64,000 nucleotides of DNA, from the NCBI GenBank assembly GCA_011050015.1, contig DRGP01000102.1, positions 1 to 64,000 on the forward strand, in the 5' to 3' direction. The stretch comes from Leeuwenhoekiella sp. Lineage in GTDB: Bacteria > Bacteroidota > Bacteroidia > Flavobacteriales > Flavobacteriaceae. Below, piece by piece: positions 45,352 to 54,347 of this stretch. Position 1 is the first letter of the stretch. Every line of letters begins with the position of its first letter. Below the pieces are notes generated by a model, which saw only the letters and a list, made by a program, of their open reading frames with translations, was not told the DNA's origin and searched no databases. The position numbers were made by a program, and so were the translations under genes.

Positions 45352-47313
45352 ATGGCCGAGATTAAGAAAAGATTAATGACCAAATCACGCTTTAAGTTAG
45401 CGCTAGACTGTCCCACAAAACTTTATTACACCCGCAAGCCGGAATATGAAAATCAAAGTAAAAGCGACACTTTTTTAGAAGCACTAGCCCAAGGAGGTTT
45501 TCAGGTTGAGGAACTCGCACGAATGGAATATCCTGATGGTATTGCCATTCTAGGAGATGATTTTAATTATGAAGCTCTTGCTTCACGCACACAGGAATTA
45601 TTAATGCGAGAGCAGGTTGTTATTTTTGAAGCTGCTTTTCTCTTTAACGGTCTTTTTATACGCACAGATATTTTAATAAAAAAAGGAAAGCAGATCCAGC
45701 TTCTTGAAGTAAAGGCAAAATCCGTAAGCGGTAGGGCGTATAATGGATTTTCTCTAACTAGTGGCTGGTCTGCTTATTTATATGATGTGGCTTTTCAGCA
45801 CTATGTGATCCAGCAGGTGCATCCGGATTTTACAATCACTCCATTTCTCAATTTAGTAGATAAAGATAAGACTGCCACCATAAATGGTCTTAATCAGAAA
45901 TTCAAACTTGTCTCTGATAGCAAATTGCGCACCGGTATTGCTGTTGAACCAGGTTTGAACAAAACTGATTTAGGTGAAAGCATTCTTGCTAAGATCAATA
46001 TAGAGACTGAAATTCATAAAATATTCAATGAAAACCCACTTTTTGAAGGATCATCTTTTCAAGAAACCATATCCTACTTTAAAAAGCATTATTCCGAAGA
46101 TATAAAGATTTATACGCCTATTGGAAATCACTGCAAAGGCTGTGAATTTTATACCGAAACACCTTCGGAATTTTCTAAAAGTGGTTTTCATGAGTGCTGG
46201 CAGGAACAATTAAACCTCCCCGTAAATGAAATTTCCAAACCCAAAACCTTTGAAGTTTGGAACTGGAGATCTTCAAAGAAAGTTATGGAGGAAGGGCGCT
46301 ATTTTATGCATCAACTCAGTGAAACTGATTTTAATATAAAGCCAGAAGCTGGAATGATAAGCAATTCAGAACGACGCTGGCTACAGGTAGAAAAAACGGT
46401 TCAGAAAGATCCTGTACCCCATTTCGAGATCGATGGGTTGAAAGATGAAATGAAATCCTGGGTGTATCCGCTGAACTGTATCGATTTTGAGACTACCGCA
46501 GTGGCGATCCCTTTTCTCGCAGGTATTCATCCCTACGAGCAATTAGCCTTTCAGTACAGTCATCATGTTATTTACGAGGATGGCCGGGTGGAGCACAGAG
46601 GGGAATATATAAATACTGAAATAGGTACCTTCCCAAACTTCGATTTCTTACGCGCCTTAAAAAGATCGTTGTCCCACAATTCTGGTAGTATTTTTAGGTA
46701 CCATAATCACGAAAACACCATTCTCAATATAATCTATAATCAATTAAAAGATGCTGATGAACCAGATAAGCAGGATTTAATAAATTTTATTCAGCAGATA
46801 AGTCATAATACAGGCAGCAATGCAGATCAATGGACTGGGGCGCGAGATATGATTGATCTCCATAAAGTAGTGCTCAATTATTATTATGACCCTGCAATGG
46901 CGGGTTCCAATTCCATTAAAGCAGTCTTGCCTGCCGCTCTTAATTCTAGTGCGTTTTTAAAAGATAAATATTCAAAACCCTTAGACCAAATTGGAGTAAG
47001 CAGCTTGAATTTTCCTGAAGATTACCGGTTCATTCATGTTGAAGACAACAACGTGGTAAGTCCATATAAAAAATTGCCTCCGCTGTTTGAGGATTGGGAC
47101 GCAGAAAGCTTAGATGCTGCGGTTACCCAAATAGAAGGTATTAGTGATGGTGGGGCGGCATTGGTTGCATATGCCAAATTGCAATTTCAAGATGTTACCC
47201 AGGAAGAACGTATGGAAATTGAAAATGGACTCCTGCGCTATTGTGAGTTGGACACTTTGGCAATGGTAATGATCCTTGAATATTTTAAAGATGTGACAGA
47301 GAACTTTCAATAA
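45352..47313 (+). CDS. DUF2779-family nuclease (PD-(D/E)XK plus DnaQ-like region)
   Basis: The 653-residue protein has an N-terminal RecB/Cas4-type nuclease region with D106 and ExK at 119-121 (TDILIKKGKQIQLLEVKAKS). A probable Fe-S cluster is built from Cys20 (LALDCPTKLYY) and the later CKGC (261-264) and HECW (about 282), as in Cas4. The C-terminal half starts NCIDFETTAVAIPF, a DnaQ-like exonuclease motif I, and matches the DUF2779 domain. The substrate is probably DNA. Proteins of this kind occur in mobile and defence regions. Confidence 0.8.
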   Translation: MAEIKKRLMTKSRFKLALDCPTKLYYTRKPEYENQSKSDTFLEALAQGGFQVEELARMEYPDGIAILGDDFNYEALASRTQELLMREQVVIFEAAFLFNGLFIRTDILIKKGKQIQLLEVKAKSVSGRAYNGFSLTSGWSAYLYDVAFQHYVIQQVHPDFTITPFLNLVDKDKTATINGLNQKFKLVSDSKLRTGIAVEPGLNKTDLGESILAKINIETEIHKIFNENPLFEGSSFQETISYFKKHYSEDIKIYTPIGNHCKGCEFYTETPSEFSKSGFHECWQEQLNLPVNEISKPKTFEVWNWRSSKKVMEEGRYFMHQLSETDFNIKPEAGMISNSERRWLQVEKTVQKDPVPHFEIDGLKDEMKSWVYPLNCIDFETTAVAIPFLAGIHPYEQLAFQYSHHVIYEDGRVEHRGEYINTEIGTFPNFDFLRALKRSLSHNSGSIFRYHNHENTILNIIYNQLKDADEPDKQDLINFIQQISHNTGSNADQWTGARDMIDLHKVVLNYYYDPAMAGSNSIKAVLPAALNSSAFLKDKYSKPLDQIGVSSLNFPEDYRFIHVEDNNVVSPYKKLPPLFEDWDAESLDAAVTQIEGISDGGAALVAYAKLQFQDVTQEERMEIENGLLRYCELDTLAMVMILEYFKDVTENFQ

Positions 47314-47515
47314 GCAATAATTAAATATGAAAAACTAACACCTCCTATTAATTCTATTCAATGCAACTCTGCTCAAGATATAGGCTTTGGGCAAATATTC
47401 TATTTTAATACTTATTAATTACTCCATTTTGAAGGTGTTCATTAAACGACTTTTTATTCTTAAAGTTTTCTAAAACTTTAGTAATAGCTATCTTCGGAAA
47501 AATCAAAATCTACCA

Positions 47516-49972
47516 ATGGCCATAAAAAAATCAGATTTATACAGCTCACTCTGGGCAAGTTGTGACGAACTACGGGGCGGCATGGATGCCTCTCAATATA
47601 AAGATTACGTGCTTACCATGCTTTTTGTCAAGTATGTAAGTGATAAATACGCAGGTAAGAACGACCTAATCCTGGTGCCTGAGGGTGCTTCTTTTGAAGA
47701 TATGGTGGCTTTAAAAGGCAAGGATACCATAGGTGACGATATCAATAAGAAGATCCTAAGACCGCTGTTTGGGGCCAACGGACTCGAAGGTTCGATGGAA
47801 CTGGTAGATTTTAACGATGATGAAAAACTGGGCAGCGGTCAGGAGAAAATAGACCGACTTTCCAAATTGGTTGCCATCTTTGAAAACCCGGCACTCAACT
47901 TTAAAAACAACCGCGCTGAGGATGATGATATCTTAGGTGATGCCTATGAATACCTGATGCGTCACTTTGCTACCGAAAGCGGCAAGAGCAAAGGCCAGTT
48001 TTATACACCGGCAGAGGTTTCGCGCATTTTGGCAAAAGTGATTGATGTTCATAAAGCAGATGTCCCCTCCTATACCGCCTACGATCCTACCTGTGGCTCA
48101 GGATCTTTACTCCTAAAGGTGGCAGAAGAAGCCCCCAACGGACTTACCATTTACGGGCAGGAAAAGGACATTGCTACTAAAGGTCTGGCTATTATGAATA
48201 TGTGGCTGCACGGTTATCCCGAGGCGACTATTTACGGCAAGAATACCCTGGCAAACCCGCAAACCATTGAATCTGATCGCAGTCTTAAACGCTTTGATTT
48301 TGTGGTTGCTAATCCGCCGTTTTCGTTGAAGAACTGGAGCAACGGAATCGCACCGCTTCAGGATGAATATAAACGCTTTCAGGGCTATGGGGTGCCGCCC
48401 GATAAGAATGGGGATTATGCGTTTTTGCTGCATATTTTGGCTTCGATGAAAAGTACTGGTAAAGGCGCGGTTATTTTACCGCACGGGGTGTTGTTTCGCG
48501 GTAACGCAGAAGCAGGCATACGTCAGAACATCATCGAGCGCAAATGGATCAAGGGCATCATCGGCCTGCCAGCCAACTTGTTTTACGGCACAGGAATTCC
48601 CGCCTGTATTATTGTGGTGGATAAGGAAAACTCCGGAAGCCGTAAAGGCATTTTTATGATCGATGCCAGCAAGGGTTTTATTAAAGACGGAAACAAGAAC
48701 CGCCTGCGCGAGCAGGATCTTCATAAGATTGTAGATGTATTCAACAATGCGTGGGAGCTGGATAAATATTCCCGACTGGTTCCGTTTGAGGAAATAGAAA
48801 AGAATGAGTACAATCTCAATATTCCGCGGTATATCGACACGCAGGAAGAAGAAGATATACAGGATCTAAATGCGCACCTCAATGGCGGAATCCCACAGCG
48901 GGATATCGATGCGCTTGAGAACTATTGGGAAGTGTACCCCAATCTGAGAAAGGAATTGTTTACGCCTATCCGAGAGGGTTACTCTAAGCTTAATTTGAAA
49001 AAAGCAGCTATCAAAGAAACCATCTTTAACCATCCCGACTTTTTAAGCTACAACGCACAGCTGGATGCTTTGTTTGGGGAGTTTAAAGCCGCTAACCTGG
49101 AGCCGCTTCACGCCATAAACGCAGACACCAAGCCTAAGGCATTTATCAAACAAATAAGTGAAGACTTACTACAGCGCTACTCAAACAAGCCGCTGATTGT
49201 GCGGTATGATGTGTACCAGCATTTGATGAATTACTGGAAAGAAACACTTAAGGATGATGTGTATATGCTGGTAGAAGAAGGCTGGGTGTCCAAAGTAAAC
49301 CGCATCATCGAGAAGAACAAACGCGGTAAAGAGATTGATAAGGGGTGGACTTGCGAACTCATTCCAAAAGATCTGGTCATCAAAAACTATCTGGGCGCAG
49401 AACAGGAAGCGCTAGCCGGTTTACAAGCAGAACTGGAAACCACACAGGCCGCACGCGCTGCGCTTGAAGAGGAACATAGTGGTGATGAAGGCGCATTTTC
49501 GGAACTGGATAAAATTAATAAGGCAGAAGTAACCCGTTTAAATAAAGAATTGAAGGCGGAAAGCCAAGCAAAAGCGCTAGCCATGGCGGCAGAGCAGGCT
49601 GCAAGTTATGGAGAAAGCCAGACTACTGATTTTGAAATCACCCGGCAGTGGCTAAAGCTTTATACCAAAGAAGCCAGCTTAAAAAAAGACATCAAGGCTG
49701 CTGAAGCTAATCTGGATGCAAACACCTTAAAACAATACGGCAAACTTACCGAAGCCGAGGTACGCCAACTGGTAGTGGAAGACAAATGGTTGACGGATCT
49801 TTATACCGACATACAAACCGAAATAGATGCCATTTCCCAGCGCCTGGCCAACCGTATTAAAGAACTGGCAGCACGCTATGAACAGACTTTAACGGAACTG
49901 GATAAAGAAACTTATACTTTAGAAGAAAAGGTAAACACGCACCTCGAAAAAATGGGATTTGTATGGAGTTAG
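47516..49972 (+). CDS. hsdM: Type I restriction-modification DNA methyltransferase subunit HsdM
   Basis: The 818-residue protein has the HsdM N-terminal helical domain (SSLWASCDELRGGMDASQYKDYVLTMLFVKYVSDKYAG). The N6-adenine methyltransferase motifs are DPTCGSGSLLLK (about 190) and VANPPFSLKNWS (about 264). A C-terminal extension of about 300 residues includes a long coiled coil (EALAGLQAELETTQAARAALEEEH). The start ATG lies 20 bp after a TATCTTCG sequence, one base from a -7 box. hsdS overlaps the stop by 10 bp. Confidence 0.95.
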   Translation: MAIKKSDLYSSLWASCDELRGGMDASQYKDYVLTMLFVKYVSDKYAGKNDLILVPEGASFEDMVALKGKDTIGDDINKKILRPLFGANGLEGSMELVDFNDDEKLGSGQEKIDRLSKLVAIFENPALNFKNNRAEDDDILGDAYEYLMRHFATESGKSKGQFYTPAEVSRILAKVIDVHKADVPSYTAYDPTCGSGSLLLKVAEEAPNGLTIYGQEKDIATKGLAIMNMWLHGYPEATIYGKNTLANPQTIESDRSLKRFDFVVANPPFSLKNWSNGIAPLQDEYKRFQGYGVPPDKNGDYAFLLHILASMKSTGKGAVILPHGVLFRGNAEAGIRQNIIERKWIKGIIGLPANLFYGTGIPACIIVVDKENSGSRKGIFMIDASKGFIKDGNKNRLREQDLHKIVDVFNNAWELDKYSRLVPFEEIEKNEYNLNIPRYIDTQEEEDIQDLNAHLNGGIPQRDIDALENYWEVYPNLRKELFTPIREGYSKLNLKKAAIKETIFNHPDFLSYNAQLDALFGEFKAANLEPLHAINADTKPKAFIKQISEDLLQRYSNKPLIVRYDVYQHLMNYWKETLKDDVYMLVEEGWVSKVNRIIEKNKRGKEIDKGWTCELIPKDLVIKNYLGAEQEALAGLQAELETTQAARAALEEEHSGDEGAFSELDKINKAEVTRLNKELKAESQAKALAMAAEQAASYGESQTTDFEITRQWLKLYTKEASLKKDIKAAEANLDANTLKQYGKLTEAEVRQLVVEDKWLTDLYTDIQTEIDAISQRLANRIKELAARYEQTLTELDKETYTLEEKVNTHLEKMGFVWS

Positions 49973-51195
49973 TGCAAAAGCGAGGATTTAAACAAACCGA
50001 AGTAGGCTTAATTCCTGAGGATTGGGAGGTTTTAAAGATTGCTGACTCATTAAATTTCAAAAATGGGTTAAATAAGGCTAGCGAGTTTTTTGGACATGGT
50101 ACACCCATAATAAATTATATGGATGTTTTTAATTATAATGGTATCACTAAGTCTGATGTTCAGGGTAAAGTATTTTTGACAAATGAAGAGATAAAAAACT
50201 TTTCAGCGAGAAAAGGCGATGTTTTTTTTACCAGAACATCCGAAACACAAGATGAAATAGGAATATCAGCGGTTTTGTTAGATGAAATTCCTGACTGTGT
50301 ATTCAGCGGCTTTGTTTTAAGGGGAAGACCTTGTAATAATCTCGTCCATAGTGATTACTATCAATATTGCTTTATACCTCAATATGTTCGAAAACAAATT
50401 ATTTCTAAAAGTTCATATACGACTAGAGCATTAACGAATGGGCGACATCTTTCTTCAATTAAATTAATTCTACCTAAAAGTCATAAAGAACAACAAGCCA
50501 TTGCCACGGCCTTAAGCGATGTCGATGCGTTGATCAGTTCGTTAGACGGGTTAATCGCCAAAAAGAAAGCCATCAAGCAAGGCGCGATGCAGCAGTTGTT
50601 GACTCCGCCGAGTAAAGGTGGAAGACGTTTGCCTGGTTTTGAGGGGGAGTGGGAGGAGAAGATGTTGGGGGATGTTTGCAGTATCAATATGGGCCAATCA
50701 CCGCTTTCGTCAAATTACAATACTGAAGGAAAAGGATTGCCATTAATTCAGGGTAATGCAGACATTAAAAAGCGCAAAACAATAATCCGAAACTATACTT
50801 CACAGATTACAAAGATAGCTGATGAAGGGGATATTATTATGTCTGTTCGTGCCCCAGTTGGAGAAATTGCTTACTCAGCTTTCAAATGTTGTATTGGTCG
50901 TGGAGTTTGTGCTATAAAATTTGATAATGACTTTCTATATCACTATTTGATTTTTAAAGAATCCTCTTGGGCCAAATTCTCTACAGGTTCAACTTTCGAC
51001 AGTATTAATTCAAGCCAGTTAAAAAGTCTTATAATCTCAATACCGAAAGACGATGCAGAACAAAAAGCAATTGCCCAAATCTTAAGCGATATGGATCTGG
51101 AAATCGAGCAGCTAGCGGCTAAAAAAGAAAAGTACACTCAGGTTAAGCAAGGGATGATGCAGGAGTTGTTAACGGGGAAAACAAGGTTGGTGTGA
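49963..51195 (+). CDS. hsdS: Type I restriction-modification specificity subunit HsdS
   Basis: The 410-residue protein has two target-recognition domains (about 1-180 and 210-375). Each is followed by a coiled-coil spacer (AIATALSDVDALISSLDGLIAKKKAIKQG; AIAQILSDMDLEIEQLAAKKEKYTQ), the classic HsdS layout. The two spacers are similar, as expected of an internal repeat. It overlaps hsdM by 10 bp and mcrB by 1 bp (tgATGg). The DNA target sequence cannot be read from the protein. Confidence 0.94.
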   Translation: MELVQKRGFKQTEVGLIPEDWEVLKIADSLNFKNGLNKASEFFGHGTPIINYMDVFNYNGITKSDVQGKVFLTNEEIKNFSARKGDVFFTRTSETQDEIGISAVLLDEIPDCVFSGFVLRGRPCNNLVHSDYYQYCFIPQYVRKQIISKSSYTTRALTNGRHLSSIKLILPKSHKEQQAIATALSDVDALISSLDGLIAKKKAIKQGAMQQLLTPPSKGGRRLPGFEGEWEEKMLGDVCSINMGQSPLSSNYNTEGKGLPLIQGNADIKKRKTIIRNYTSQITKIADEGDIIMSVRAPVGEIAYSAFKCCIGRGVCAIKFDNDFLYHYLIFKESSWAKFSTGSTFDSINSSQLKSLIISIPKDDAEQKAIAQILSDMDLEIEQLAAKKEKYTQVKQGMMQELLTGKTRLV

Positions 51196-53009
51196 TGGGG
51201 GATAAAATTTTAGAATGCATCAGCTTTTTCAAAGAGTTAGAAATTTTTGAAATTGATGTTACCACAGAAATCGAGCTCTCAAATCATCAAAAGGTTGTTG
51301 AGGTTGAGTATTTATATAGAGGACAATCTTTTAAAACACAAAAACTTTATTATAAAAATATCCTTCGCCAAGAAAACATAAGAAATCCAAAAAATATAAT
51401 TAATTATTTTCAAGAGGAAGTGTATTGGTTAGATATTGAAAAACACGATTGGGCAAAAGGAACTGGCGAAGCAGAACTTGAAAAAATTGTTATAGAAGAA
51501 ATTGCTCACGATGATGATCACAATTTTAAAAGATTTTTAAGAAAACTAGCAAATAACCAAAAGACTGGATTTATACAACGCATAACTGCAGATGGTAAAC
51601 CTGGGCAGTACTATCACAATTTTGAGAACAATAATCATTGGCACGATATTATTCTACTTGTAAAGCAAATCATTGATAAAAAAGGGAGTAAAGTTAATAA
51701 AAAGTATTTTTCAAAATTAGTTTTTAGGTGGGATGGAAACAAGAATACATATAGAAGGCGTTCTTCTCTTGCTAAGGAAGTTGAATGGAAGTCTAGAGCA
51801 TTTGTTGATAGATTATATCATAATATTAGATCGGTACAAAATAGAGTTAGATATATGGAAATAACAGAAGTACTCAAACAAAAAAAACAAATAATTCTAC
51901 AAGGCCCACCTGGAACGGGGAAAACTAGAGAAGCAAAAGATATTGCTGAACAGTTAATTTTTGGCACTGTAACTGAAGATAAAAAGGAGCAGAAAGTAAA
52001 ATTAGAAGAAAACGAGCAATATAAATTGGTTCAATTTCATCCCGCTTACTCTTATGAAGATTTTGTGCGTGGTATCGTAGTTAAAACAGATGTCAGCACA
52101 ACACCAGAATATAAAACTGTAAATAAAACTTTAGGTGCATTTGCTAAAAAAGCTAATGAAAGCAATTTGACTGGTGGTGTAGATGATTTTGATAGAGCTT
52201 GGGAAGAGTTGATACAGGATATCAACGATGGCACGATTGGGAAGATAGGTAGCAGTAATGTTGATGTAAGCATCAATAGTCAAGGTAATATCCGATTCAA
52301 CTCACCAGTTGCTACCTATGAAAAGACGTATGAACTGTATAGAAAAGGAGCTACAGATTTAAAATATGAAACCTACCAAAAAATTGTTCTTAATTACTTA
52401 AAAAACCCAAACGGCAAGTATAAGCTGAAGAATTATGAGGCTCCTAAGACCGTAGATTCTAATACACCATATGTGCTTGTTATAGATGAAATAAACAGGG
52501 CAAACTTACCAGCAGTTTTGGGGGAATTAATTTACGCGTTAGAGTATCGGGGGGAGCAGGTAGAAAGTTTGTACTCAACACTGGATGAAGGCAATACGCT
52601 AATACTGCCAGAGAATTTATACATCATTGGTACGATGAATACTTCAGATCGTAGCGTAGGGCATATTGATTATGCTATAAGAAGGAGGTTTGCATTTGTA
52701 GATATGTTACCCAAAGTGTTGGCTATAGATAATTTTGAGTCAGTTATATTTGAAAAAGTAGCAGCATTATTTATCAAAAATTTCAAGGAGTATCAAGAAG
52801 ATAACACGGTTGTTTTACAACGTTCTGAATATTTGTCAGAAGAGTTTAGACCCGAAGATGTGTGGTTAGGTCACAGTTATTTTATTAAGACGGGTAGTGA
52901 TTTTTTAACAAGGAAAAAGTATGAAATCATCCCTATTTTAAAGGAATACATAAATGATGGTATTTTAAAAGAAACTGCAGAAGCTGAAATAAATTCGTTA
53001 TTAAAATGA
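51195..53009 (+). CDS. mcrB: McrB-like AAA+ GTPase of a McrBC restriction system
   Basis: This protein of about 604 residues has an N-terminal domain of unknown specificity (1-225), where McrB proteins carry the modified-base-binding module. A McrB-type AAA+ domain follows: Walker A LQGPPGTGKTREAKDIAEQL, Walker B YVLVIDEINRANLPAVLGELIYALE, and the family motif GTMNTSDRSVGHIDYAIRRRFAF. I use the ATG at 51195 in the TGATG overlap with hsdS; the GTG at 51192 is an alternative. mcrC overlaps its stop by 4 bp. Confidence 0.92.
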   Translation: MGDKILECISFFKELEIFEIDVTTEIELSNHQKVVEVEYLYRGQSFKTQKLYYKNILRQENIRNPKNIINYFQEEVYWLDIEKHDWAKGTGEAELEKIVIEEIAHDDDHNFKRFLRKLANNQKTGFIQRITADGKPGQYYHNFENNNHWHDIILLVKQIIDKKGSKVNKKYFSKLVFRWDGNKNTYRRRSSLAKEVEWKSRAFVDRLYHNIRSVQNRVRYMEITEVLKQKKQIILQGPPGTGKTREAKDIAEQLIFGTVTEDKKEQKVKLEENEQYKLVQFHPAYSYEDFVRGIVVKTDVSTTPEYKTVNKTLGAFAKKANESNLTGGVDDFDRAWEELIQDINDGTIGKIGSSNVDVSINSQGNIRFNSPVATYEKTYELYRKGATDLKYETYQKIVLNYLKNPNGKYKLKNYEAPKTVDSNTPYVLVIDEINRANLPAVLGELIYALEYRGEQVESLYSTLDEGNTLILPENLYIIGTMNTSDRSVGHIDYAIRRRFAFVDMLPKVLAIDNFESVIFEKVAALFIKNFKEYQEDNTVVLQRSEYLSEEFRPEDVWLGHSYFIKTGSDFLTRKKYEIIPILKEYINDGILKETAEAEINSLLK

Positions 53010-54307
53010 TAAAACTTTGTGAGCAATATGGTTACAATAATCCAAGAACAATAGATAATATTGAGGAGTTTTCAGCCCTATTAGGAAATAAGTCTTACCA
53101 GAAATCAATACCTCGCGGTCAGGATAAAGCTTATTGCTATACTATTTATCATAATGAAAATGAAGAAAATAAGTTCAAGTTTGAAACATCCTATTTCGTA
53201 GGTGTAGATTGGATTGTTGAAAATAAGCTGCCCATTTATATTCATCCCAAATCAGATAATAACACTCACGAAGTAGATTATCTAAAAATGCTTTTTTCTT
53301 CATTTAAAGAACCGCAAAATTATAAACATTTTGACCAACTATTTGAAATCAATTTTAGTAAGCCGAGTATTCCTATACTTCAATCCCAAGATCTATTAAC
53401 GCCACTGCTTCTTATTCAATATTTAAATGTCTTAAAGAAGATAGTTCAAAAGGGATTGAAGAAATCATATTATCCAATTACAGAAAACCTAAATGCGAAA
53501 GTGAAAGGTAAAATTTTGGTAAATGATACAATAAGGAAAAATCATTTTAATGGCAAAATACTTAATAGTTATTGTAAATATAACGAGTTTGGCGTCAATA
53601 GTTTTGAAAACAAATTTTTAAAGAAGGCGCTGCATTTTACTATTTCGGCCGTTCAAAATACAAGAGGGTTGGATACATCTGCCCTAAATAACATTATTAA
53701 TTATGTCAAGACTGCTTTTTCAAATGTTAAGAGTGACGTTGATGTTAGAATGCTTAAAAGCGTTAAATCTAACGCATTATATAAAGAATATGATATTGCC
53801 TTAAAATTGGCTAAAATTATTTTAAAAAAATATGGTTTCAATATATCAAATACAAATGCTTCGGTTGTTAAAACTCCACCATTTTGGATTGATATGAGTA
53901 AACTCTTTGAGTTATTTGTTTATGCCAAGCTTAAAGAACGGTTTAAGGAACACAATGAGGTTACCTATCACAAAAAATTTAATTATTTAGAACCTGATTT
54001 TATAGTAAAAACAAATGATGGCCAAATTAAAATGGTTGTAGACGCTAAGTACAAACCACAATATCAAAAGGGTAGAATAAGTACTGATGATATAAGACAG
54101 ATAAGTGGTTATGCTAGATTAAAAAAAGTATATGAATTTCTGGGGTTAGAAAGTGACAGTGTCATAGATTGTTTGGTAATATATTCAAATCAAAATGCGA
54201 ATAGGGATAACTTTAAGGAAGGAAACTTTGAACTTGAAAGAGAATCAGAATATAATAAATTTTACAAAATAGGTATTGAATTACCAGTTAAGCAGTATCA
54301 AAATTGA
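53006..54307 (+). CDS. mcrC: McrC-like nuclease subunit of a McrBC restriction system
   Basis: The 433-residue protein has a McrC N-terminal beta region and a C-terminal PD-(D/E)XK nuclease site (LEPDFIVKTNDGQIKMVVDAKYKPQ, about 335-358). The ATG lies within the ATGA overlap with mcrB. With McrB it forms the translocating complex that cuts modified DNA. It stands before hsdR in the same run of genes. Confidence 0.9.
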   Translation: MIKLCEQYGYNNPRTIDNIEEFSALLGNKSYQKSIPRGQDKAYCYTIYHNENEENKFKFETSYFVGVDWIVENKLPIYIHPKSDNNTHEVDYLKMLFSSFKEPQNYKHFDQLFEINFSKPSIPILQSQDLLTPLLLIQYLNVLKKIVQKGLKKSYYPITENLNAKVKGKILVNDTIRKNHFNGKILNSYCKYNEFGVNSFENKFLKKALHFTISAVQNTRGLDTSALNNIINYVKTAFSNVKSDVDVRMLKSVKSNALYKEYDIALKLAKIILKKYGFNISNTNASVVKTPPFWIDMSKLFELFVYAKLKERFKEHNEVTYHKKFNYLEPDFIVKTNDGQIKMVVDAKYKPQYQKGRISTDDIRQISGYARLKKVYEFLGLESDSVIDCLVIYSNQNANRDNFKEGNFELERESEYNKFYKIGIELPVKQYQN

Positions 54308-54347
54308 ATGCTATTATTATATATGGCGATAAAATAATCCTTTATAT

